NCBI GenBank assembly: GCA_016124855.1
Contig: WGMX01000022.1
Span: forward strand, 1 to 48,667
Origin: Anaerolineaceae bacterium
GTDB taxonomy: Bacteria; Chloroflexota; Anaerolineae; Aggregatilineales; Phototrophicaceae
DNA: 48,667 nucleotides
Direction: 5' to 3'
The translations under genes were made by a program, and so were the position numbers. Under the pieces are notes generated by a model. That model made no database searches. It was not told the origin of the DNA and saw only the letters and a program-made list of their open reading frames with translations. Below are positions 41,404 through 47,249 of the stretch, piece after piece (position 1 is the first letter of the stretch; each line of letters starts with the position of its first letter).

Positions 41404-42492
41404 CTAAACAAGTCGATTGCGTATCTTAAGATACAGCTTTTCAATGACTGATCCTTTTGGAATCAGCTTGTAACGTAAATTCATAATGCGTTGGGTGATG
41501 CGCCATGCGTGGCTTAGTTCAATTTGGGATAACCGTTCGTTTTCCTTTTGTAAATCGGCAACTTGTTCCTGAAATGCCTTGACGACACGCTCATGCTCGG
41601 TTTCGAGCGATTCGATACGGGCCAAGAGGATGTCTACACGTTTGGCATTATAGGCGGCGGTATCAAGATCAATAACGCCGGGCGATGTCTGGTTCAGCGA
41701 ATCACCAAACCACTGCTTATAGCGTTCTTCAAAGAGTCGTTTGCCCGTTTCATAAAGGGCAGCATCTAAACGTGTGTTTTCGTGGATAATGTCAATTGCT
41801 TCTTGTGGCACGTCTTCCAAGCTGTTTGAAGAGATATTTAATATGGTCCGGGAAGTAGGTGTTTCCCAACCAAAGGTCTTGCACAGCAGATCAATCGATT
41901 GGTCAAAATGCTCACTCAAGCCAACGAAAGCCATCTTTTCTAAGCGGCTCTGGGCAAGCTCCAAAAGCTGTGCGTCGTCATAACGCTCGTTCGAATACCA
42001 CAGAATGTAAGGTGCAATATCGCCCTCATAGGCGCTTGGATCAACTTTTTCCACGATTTGTGGGAGGGTCGCTTCTAGACCGAGCTGGCGTGTTTGCAAA
42101 TTGGCATAGACAAAACGATTTTCAGGTTTTTTTACAAAGTCTAGGAGCGATTCTTCTTTCGCTTTGCCTTCTCCCATACTGTGAGGCACGCGCTGCACTT
42201 GCAAATACTGTGAAATCGTCCGCGAAACAGGATTACGCAGCATGGTTAAATAGACCAGATTTCGGGTGATGACAGGTGAAAGGTCATAAACCAGATGTCC
42301 GGCGATAAACCGGATTTTCTCTACCAGTTCCTGCGGCATCTCAAGAAAATCCCGCAGCGTCATTGGCTGATAATAGGCATCAGAACCTACATTATCAATG
42401 AGGACTTGTGTGAAGGATGTGCCGGCGGTCTTAGGTATATGCATGTAATATAACAAATCGTCGTTAGTAAGCTGATACGGTTGAATTGCCAT
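41404..42492 (-). CDS. Sulfotransferase-family protein with C-terminal coiled coil
   Basis: This 362-residue protein begins with the 5'-phosphosulfate loop YYMHIPKTAGTSF (K21) and has a 3'-phosphate-binding-like MLRNPVSRTISQYL, both typical of PAPS-dependent carbohydrate sulfotransferases. Residues about 285-330 (LLARIESLETEHERVVKAFQEQ onward) form a coiled coil, and the end is basic and hydrophobic, so it may sit at the membrane. No signal peptide is seen. The ATG at 42492 has AAGGTGG ahead of it; a GTG 12 bases upstream is less likely. It lies directly before cysC with a 31-base gap. The acceptor, perhaps a cell-surface glycan or lipid, is unknown. Confidence 0.82.
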   Translation of the reverse strand: MAIQPYQLTNDDLLYYMHIPKTAGTSFTQVLIDNVGSDAYYQPMTLRDFLEMPQELVEKIRFIAGHLVYDLSPVITRNLVYLTMLRNPVSRTISQYLQVQRVPHSMGEGKAKEESLLDFVKKPENRFVYANLQTRQLGLEATLPQIVEKVDPSAYEGDIAPYILWYSNERYDDAQLLELAQSRLEKMAFVGLSEHFDQSIDLLCKTFGWETPTSRTILNISSNSLEDVPQEAIDIIHENTRLDAALYETGKRLFEERYKQWFGDSLNQTSPGVIDLDTAAYNAKRVDILLARIESLETEHERVVKAFQEQVADLQKENERLSQIELSHAWRITQRIMNLRYKLIPKGSVIEKLYLKIRNRLV

Positions 42493-42657
42493 CTGTCTTG
42501 CCACCTTGTTGTATGCTCATTGTGTTTTTTAGCCGTTTGACACAGGTAAAACGGTTAAATGCATAAGTATACACAGGCAGCGGTGGATGTTAATTAGCCA
42601 TTAAGCCTAATTTTCTTATGACTAGAAACTTCCTGTCGCGTCTAATTCTCAATTTCT

Positions 42658-43359
42658 CTAGTTTGCTGCCACATGAATGCCACATTCGGTTTTTGCGTGT
42701 CCAACCCAGCGTCCGGCACGTTTATTTTCTTCGTGCGGCGACACCGGCTGCGTGCAAGGATAGCAGCCAATCGTCGGATAGTTACGGTCGTGCAGCGTGT
42801 TATAGGGCAGTTCATGGGCGTGGATGTATGTCCAGATCATCTCTTCTGTCCATGTCGCGAACGGAGAGAGTTTGACCTTCTGATTTTTCTGATCCCAACT
42901 GACGATAGGCGTACTTTGCCGGCCTTCGGATTGGTCGCGGCGCAGACCGGTGATCCATGCCTCGTAGCCAACCAGCGCATCACTCAACGGCACGGTTTTG
43001 CGAATATTGCAGCACTGGTCAGGGTCATGCTTCCACAGTTCTGCGCCGTGTGCTTCGGCTTGCTGTGCCACTGTCAAAGTTGGTTTTATACGAATGAGCC
43101 GCAAATCCAACAGGGCTTCCAACTCGTCCATCAGCGCATAAGTTTCGGGGAACAGCAGCCCTGTATCCAATGTCAGAACAGTGGTTTCGGGCGCAACTTC
43201 ACTCAACATATGCAAGGTAACGATGCCGGTTGGTTGGAAACTGGTGACAACTGCCAGATCATCACCATACGTTTCGGCTGACCAACGCAGCACATCTTGA
43301 GGATAGGCAGATTCAAACTGTGTATTCAATGTGCTGAGATCGGTTGTTTGTTGGCTCAT
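42658..43359 (-). CDS. cysH: Adenylylsulfate reductase, Fe-S (CysH) type
   Basis: This 233-residue cytoplasmic enzyme reduces activated sulfate to sulfite with thioredoxin or glutathione-type electrons. The [4Fe-4S] cysteines C116-C117 (DPDQCCNIRK) and C199-C202 (GCYPC) mark the APS-using branch; the catalytic cysteine is C226 in TECGIH. MSQQTTDL is the start, with AGGA about 9 bases upstream, although the frame is open to a TTG at 43380. It is preceded by two leader ORF/terminator units and a consensus promoter. The next enzyme, siroheme-dependent sulfite reductase, is not in the window. Confidence 0.93.
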   Translation of the reverse strand: MSQQTTDLSTLNTQFESAYPQDVLRWSAETYGDDLAVVTSFQPTGIVTLHMLSEVAPETTVLTLDTGLLFPETYALMDELEALLDLRLIRIKPTLTVAQQAEAHGAELWKHDPDQCCNIRKTVPLSDALVGYEAWITGLRRDQSEGRQSTPIVSWDQKNQKVKLSPFATWTEEMIWTYIHAHELPYNTLHDRNYPTIGCYPCTQPVSPHEENKRAGRWVGHAKTECGIHVAAN

Positions 43360-43381
43360 TTTTTCGTCCTGAAAACACAAT

Positions 43382-43409
43382 AAAAAAGCCCCGGTGTAGT
43401 CCGAGGCTT
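43382..43409 (-). terminator. Attenuator terminator 2, just before cysH
   Basis: On the minus strand AAGCCTCGG-ACTACA-CCGGGGCTT forms a 9-pair stem (one G-U) directly followed by T residues (plus-strand A82-A87 of this hundred). The 5' arm end and loop (CGGACTAC, 43403-43396) are perfectly complementary over 8 bases to codons 14-16 of leader 2 (GTAGTCCG, 43454-43447), giving a ready antiterminator. Confidence 0.8.
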
Positions 43410-43431
43410 GCCGCGTGGGTTCAAAACTGCC

Positions 43432-43494
43432 TTACGCACGCTGAAGCGGACTACCAGATCGGATAGCGTTCATACACATATACAGACAACACAT
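43432..43494 (-). CDS. Cysteine-rich leader peptide 2 upstream of cysH
   Basis: The ORF encodes MCCLYMCMNAIRSGSPLQRA (20 residues), with cysteines at 2, 3 and 7, all TGT codons. It ends 22 bases before the stem of terminator 2. A weak GAGCGG precedes the ATG. A ribosome stalled at codon 7 for lack of Cys-tRNA would leave codons 14-16 free for the antiterminator pairing; one that reaches the stop would interfere with it. Too short for standard gene calling; its role is inferred from the arrangement. Confidence 0.7.
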   Translation of the reverse strand: MCCLYMCMNAIRSGSPLQRA

Positions 43495-43544
43495 TAGACC
43501 GCTCAGTCGTTTCACTTTTAACAACTTCCTAAACTATTGCAAAC

Positions 43545-43572
43545 AAAAACCCCGGCGTTGTATGCCGGGGTT
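43545..43572 (-). terminator. Attenuator terminator 1
   Basis: On the minus strand AACCCCGGC-ATACAAC-GCCGGGGTT is a perfect 9-pair stem that runs into a run of T residues. Its loop TACAAC (43562-43557) is complementary to GTTGTA (43621-43616) at the stop codon of leader 1. With one bulged base, two more pairs (GG with CC) can form and would consume the start of the 3' arm. Confidence 0.85.
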
Positions 43573-43614
43573 CGTCGTTTTTTCGCAGTTTTCCGCTATA
43601 AACACAAAGCCTTG

Positions 43615-43677
43615 CTACAACCCTTTGGGAGTAACGTGATGACACATACAACACATCGGACAACGCACAAATGACAT
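43615..43677 (-). CDS. Cysteine-rich leader peptide 1 upstream of cysH
   Basis: The ORF encodes MSFVRCPMCCMCHHVTPKGL (20 residues), with cysteines at 6, 9, 10 and 12, all TGT codons. It begins about 30 bases after the predicted transcription start; no strong ribosome site is visible. The segment able to pair with the terminator loop overlaps the leader stop codon, so a ribosome finishing the leader would mask it and one stalled on the cysteine codons would not. This matches the logic of amino-acid attenuators such as trp and his. Confidence 0.75.
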   Translation of the reverse strand: MSFVRCPMCCMCHHVTPKGL

Positions 43678-43714
43678 GGGGCTTTGTTTTCACTAAATTT
43701 CACAAACTGCTTAG

Positions 43715-43744
43715 ATTATAGGCAGGCATAGGAGATATTGTCAA
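43715..43744 (-). promoter_or_regulatory. Promoter of the cysH attenuator transcript
   Basis: On the minus strand the exact consensus boxes TTGACA (43744-43739) and TATAAT (43720-43715) are separated by 18 bases. The predicted start near 43708 gives a leader RNA of about 350 bases before cysH, holding both attenuator units. A promoter this strong suits control by termination rather than initiation. Confidence 0.8.
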
Positions 43745-43832
43745 GCAATTCGCCTAAATTGGTTTGGGAAATGCAGAAATACAATTAAACCGCCAAGGCA
43801 CAAAGACACAGAGCATAAATTTTTCTGGCAGT

Positions 43833-44588
43833 TTATGTATTCAACCAATCTAATCCCATTGCCCGCAGTCCGACGACTGCGCCAATGACTGTGAGTGCAG
43901 GCGATTGGATTTTGGCAGCTTGGACTTTTTCGGGCAAAGTCGCCAGTGTACCTTCGACCGTGCGCTGTTTTGGTGTGGTTCCCCATTCGATGCAAATCGC
44001 CTCTGTATCAGGTGCGATGCCTTCTGCCAGCAGTCGGGCAGTTATTTCCGGCAATTGGCTGACACCCATCAGCAGCACCAGCGTGCCTAAACGGGCGGCA
44101 GCGGCTAAGGCTGTGTAATCAATGCTCGATTCGGGTTTGGTCGGGTCTTCGTGCCCGGTAAAGACAGTGAAGGCGCTGGCAGTATTGCGCTGTGTGACCG
44201 GTACACCCGCATAAGCAGGCACAGCAATCGCGCTGCTAATCCCCGGCACAACTTCAAAGGGTATCCCTGCTTCATAACATGCGAGCGCTTCCTCGCCGCC
44301 GCGACCGAACACAAAGGGATCGCCACCTTTGAGGCGGACTACCAGCTTATCTTGCCGTGCATATTCAATCAACAGCCGGTTGATTTCGTCCTGTGACAGC
44401 CTGTGTTTGGTCGGCAGCTTACCAACATCCACACACTCGGCATCCGGTCGCGTTTCACCCAGAAGTTCCATCGGAATCAAGCGGTCATAGAGGATGACAT
44501 CCGCCTGTTGAATCAGTTTCAATCCTTTGACGGTAATCAAGCCGGGATCACCGGGACCCGCGCCAACCAAATACACTTTTCTGGTCAT
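43833..44588 (-). CDS. cobA: Uroporphyrinogen-III C-methyltransferase
   Basis: This 251-residue SAM-dependent enzyme methylates uroporphyrinogen III at C-2 and C-7 to make precorrin-2, diverting it from heme to siroheme. Family motifs are YLVGAGPGDPGLITVKG (6-22), VVRLKGGDPFVFGRGGEE, VPGISSAIAVPAYAGVPVT and TLVLLMGVSQLPEI. It is the stand-alone SUMT domain, not fused to the dehydrogenase as in enteric CysG. It overlaps the cbiX-like gene by 4 bases and is last in the siroheme run. Confidence 0.94.
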   Translation of the reverse strand: MTRKVYLVGAGPGDPGLITVKGLKLIQQADVILYDRLIPMELLGETRPDAECVDVGKLPTKHRLSQDEINRLLIEYARQDKLVVRLKGGDPFVFGRGGEEALACYEAGIPFEVVPGISSAIAVPAYAGVPVTQRNTASAFTVFTGHEDPTKPESSIDYTALAAAARLGTLVLLMGVSQLPEITARLLAEGIAPDTEAICIEWGTTPKQRTVEGTLATLPEKVQAAKIQSPALTVIGAVVGLRAMGLDWLNT

Positions 44589-45916
44589 GCTTCCTCATCA
44601 CTGTTGATTGTTTCGAGCGCAGCCGACAGCCAATAATCACACGGTTCGGGACATGCCAATAAATGCGGACTCGCGACACCATAATAGCGTAACCATTCCG
44701 GACGACGAACACACTGACCACACACTTGGTCAACTACGGCTTGCTGTGCATGCTTATCGAGTTGACTGATTTTCTGATAGCGTCCGGTTTGGCGTGCCAG
44801 CACTTCCTTCAGCGAACCCGGCTTGGCGATTCCATTGGCAAGCGCAGCCGGATATATGGTTTCGATTACCGCCATTACCCGTTGAGGGTCACCACCTGTT
44901 GCAATGCGCCAACCACGCGGCAAATCCGTGCTGGTCGCCAGTGGGCGAAACGGATTTTCGCGCACTTTGCGCCGTAAAGCAGCCGGTTCAGTAAGGGTTT
45001 CGGTCGGCAAATTGACATCATCTGTGTGGCGCACATCTTCTCTCGTGATGTGCAACTGTCCAATCACAAATGAAGGACGCTGCATAAGTGAGGTTATCAC
45101 TTGTAACGCGGCTGATGGGAAGCAGTCCCAGCTTGAGCCAGTACTCGGCGGCTTCAACGGCGCGCCTGCCTCCTGCGCCAGTTCGATGATCGCCTGAAGC
45201 AAGTCATCGTCTACCCCGACCGGCTGTGTGTAGTATATCTGACGGTCTTTCACACAGGCAGCTTGATAAAGTTCGCCTTCGCTAAGACCCAATTCGCGCG
45301 GTACATCAATCGTCGTATGAGACCCGTTTGCCAAAAAGTACGGTACGACGATCAGATTGGGAGCGCTGGTCAATGCATAAACATCAGCGATTGCGGGCGT
45401 GTCATCCAGATAGAGGGCGACCACTTGTCGCGCTGCGCCACTTTGACGAACGGCTTCAGCTTGGGCTTCGGTGGCTTTGCGACTTTCGGGGTTGCGCTTG
45501 GTGCTGTGCCCGACCAATGCGATAGCCGTTTGATCGGGGGATGAATTGAGCAGCGACATGGCTTTTTCAATCCGCTGCTGGACGACTTGACCCAAATACG
45601 GATGCTCACTCAGCGTTCGAGCGTAGCGGATGGTGCGCCCATCTCTTTCGGTGATCACACCTGTTAATCCCATCTCAGCCGGAATCACAGTCTGTGTAAA
45701 GTAACCCTGCGCGGTGAACAAGGGTACAACAGTGATGTCGGTCGCTTCGAGCGAAGCAAACACCGTGTGGAAGGAAGGCATCTCTTTCCAAAATGCCGCC
45801 GTCACCTCATCAGCAATATTCATGGCGCGTAAGGCATCGACATGCTGCCAGACTAAGCCAGCGGTTTCCGGGCTGATGTGTGAGCCATGTCCTGCCAACA
45901 CCAATGCGGTTTTCAT
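44585..45916 (-). CDS. CbiX-type chelatase with DR2241-like Fe-S C-terminal domain
   Basis: This 443-residue protein has two CbiX-like domains: the first about 1-120 (LVLAGHGSH, His10) and the second about 130-245 (IALVGHSTKRNPESRKATEAQ). These are the class of metal chelatases that put iron or cobalt into sirohydrochlorin. The C-terminal about 190 residues end with C399, C402, C422 and C426 (VCGQCVRRPEW, then ACPEPCDYW), a 4Fe-4S-like set resembling the Deinococcus DR2241 architecture. Between cobA and the precorrin-2 dehydrogenase gene, siroheme ferrochelatase is the likely role. It overlaps both neighbours by 4 bases. Confidence 0.85.
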   Translation of the reverse strand: MKTALVLAGHGSHISPETAGLVWQHVDALRAMNIADEVTAAFWKEMPSFHTVFASLEATDITVVPLFTAQGYFTQTVIPAEMGLTGVITERDGRTIRYARTLSEHPYLGQVVQQRIEKAMSLLNSSPDQTAIALVGHSTKRNPESRKATEAQAEAVRQSGAARQVVALYLDDTPAIADVYALTSAPNLIVVPYFLANGSHTTIDVPRELGLSEGELYQAACVKDRQIYYTQPVGVDDDLLQAIIELAQEAGAPLKPPSTGSSWDCFPSAALQVITSLMQRPSFVIGQLHITREDVRHTDDVNLPTETLTEPAALRRKVRENPFRPLATSTDLPRGWRIATGGDPQRVMAVIETIYPAALANGIAKPGSLKEVLARQTGRYQKISQLDKHAQQAVVDQVCGQCVRRPEWLRYYGVASPHLLACPEPCDYWLSAALETINSDEEA

Positions 45917-46572
45917 GCTGATTTATCGAGCGCCTCTGCGATAATTTGGTCAAATAGTTTTTGTGCGGCGGCTGTATCCCCCTGCCGCAGCGTATCCAGA
46001 ATAGACGATTCGATGACGCGCCGCCAGAGTGCTGCGCGTTCTGGTTGGCTTTTGACCCCTTCTTGTACCAACGGACGTGCTTTTGCCATCCATGTGGAGA
46101 GCGTGGCGTATTCCTCACCGATAACCTTATCAATTTCGCGCTGTAAATGCGCGACTAATGCGGGGGATGCCCCACCCAATGACACCGACACCGTGATCTC
46201 ACCGCGCTGAACGCTCGCCATGCTCATGAAGTCACGGTCGCCGCTGTGTTCATCGACACCATTGACCAATGCTCCAAGCGAACGGGCTTCATCAGCGACT
46301 TGTTGATTGATAGCAGAATCATTGGTTGCCGCAAACACCAACAGTGGATGAAGATTCGCTAACATGCCCGATGTATAAGCCTCTTGCTGCACCGTGATTT
46401 TGCGATCTTTCGCCAGCGCAATCAGCGCCGGATGTAATTCAGGGCTGATAACGGTTACTTTTGCGCCTGCACTTAATAAACGATCTATCTTGCGCGTGGC
46501 AACCGCCCCACCACCAACGATCACGCAGGTGCGTCCTTCTAGGTTTAACATCACAGGATAGAGTGAATTCAT
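45913..46572 (-). CDS. Precorrin-2 dehydrogenase (CysG N-terminal type)
   Basis: This 219-residue protein oxidises precorrin-2 to sirohydrochlorin with NAD. It starts MNSLYPVMLNLEGRTCVIVGGGAVATRKI-like, with the nucleotide-binding VGGGAVATRK near 19-28; later GVDEHSGDRDFMSMASVQRGEITVSVSLGGASPALV is typical of the Met8/CysG-N family. The start at 46572 is chosen because it fits the family N-terminus; the frame is open to 46674. It is the first gene of the siroheme run; TATACT near 46605-46610 may be its -10. It may also chelate iron, overlapping the role of the downstream CbiX-like protein. Confidence 0.92.
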   Translation of the reverse strand: MNSLYPVMLNLEGRTCVIVGGGAVATRKIDRLLSAGAKVTVISPELHPALIALAKDRKITVQQEAYTSGMLANLHPLLVFAATNDSAINQQVADEARSLGALVNGVDEHSGDRDFMSMASVQRGEITVSVSLGGASPALVAHLQREIDKVIGEEYATLSTWMAKARPLVQEGVKSQPERAALWRRVIESSILDTLRQGDTAAAQKLFDQIIAEALDKSA

Positions 46573-46666
46573 AATCGTTTTACTTCTCAACTTCGGATGG
46601 TTTCTAGTATAGTGAGCATGTCCTGATAATTTGATAGCGCGTAAGTCAGGATGATGAATTATTTTA

Positions 46667-46917
46667 ATGCCCACAGTTTTACGTGAAGCTGGTTATCAAT
46701 TTATTATTTTCACTTCAGATCATTACCCACCTCATGTTCATGTTCGTCGAGAAGGAAAATTAGCAAAGCTTTTACTAAACCTGTCGAATTTGAGCGAGTG
46801 GGTGGTTTTAATGCTGGTGAACAGAGTAAAATTATAGAGATTGTTAAAGATAATCAATCCTTCCTTTTAGATGAGTGGTATAAATATCCACCAGAGGAAA
46901 CTGATAATGACGAATAA
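46667..46917 (+). pseudogene. DUF4160 gene with a one-base frameshift
   Basis: The frame from the ATG at 46667 gives MPTVLREAGYQFIIFTSDHY and the PPHVHVRREGKLAKL hallmark of DUF4160, then drifts off and stops at TAG. Adding one A to the AAA run at 46777-46779 restores KPVEFERVGGFNAGEQSKII and a natural ending at TAA 46915-46917, about 83 residues in all. It is either a recent inactivating deletion or a sequencing error. The end overlaps the start of the DUF2442 gene by 11 bases, the usual pairing of these two families. Confidence 0.75.
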
Positions 46918-47173
46918 CACTCCCAATCAAGTCATTTCGATTGAATATCACGACGAAAAAGTCTTTCTACGCTTAGCTGATGGCCGCGAAATTGGTAATC
47001 CATTGAAATGGCATCCTTGGCTGGAAAAAGCGACGCAGACTCAGCGCAATAATGTTGAGCTATATGAACTGAGTGCCTATTGGCCTGATCTTGATGATGG
47101 ATTAGATGTCGAAGAAATGATGAAAGGGATGCCGCCGCGCATTGCCAACCAACACATGAATGCCAGCCCCTAA
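46907..47173 (+). CDS. DUF2442-family small protein
   Basis: This 88-residue protein from the ATG at 46907 (MTNNTPNQV) has the DUF2442 core VFLRLADGREIGNPLKWHPWLEKAT followed by YWPDLDDGLDVEEMMKGMPP. GAGGAAAC lies just before the start. DUF2442 proteins are usually encoded next to DUF4160 proteins, and the pair is often proposed as a toxin-antitoxin-like unit. Here the partner is frameshifted while this gene is intact, which would fit an antitoxin-like gene outliving its partner. Confidence 0.8.
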   Translation: MTNNTPNQVISIEYHDEKVFLRLADGREIGNPLKWHPWLEKATQTQRNNVELYELSAYWPDLDDGLDVEEMMKGMPPRIANQHMNASP

Positions 47174-47249
47174 ACCCTTTTCAAGAATAGACCCCAATTT
47201 TGCATATCCGCTACAATAGGAATATGGCACAAGTGTTCGTGAGGTAGCG

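Noticed and set aside
42540..42572. Hairpin CCGTTT/AAACGG before the sulfotransferase gene as a terminator
   Set aside because: Short stem, 10-base loop and no T tract on the transcribed strand; the nearby short ORF has no cysteine codons.
42673..43281. Plus-strand ORF of 202 codons opposite cysH
   Set aside because: CysH has all its Fe-S and catalytic cysteines on the other strand; the plus frame has no recognisable protein features.
43381..43740. SAM or other riboswitch as the cysH leader element
   Set aside because: I saw no SAM-box-like multi-stem core; two Cys-rich ORFs with self-complementary terminators explain the leader better.
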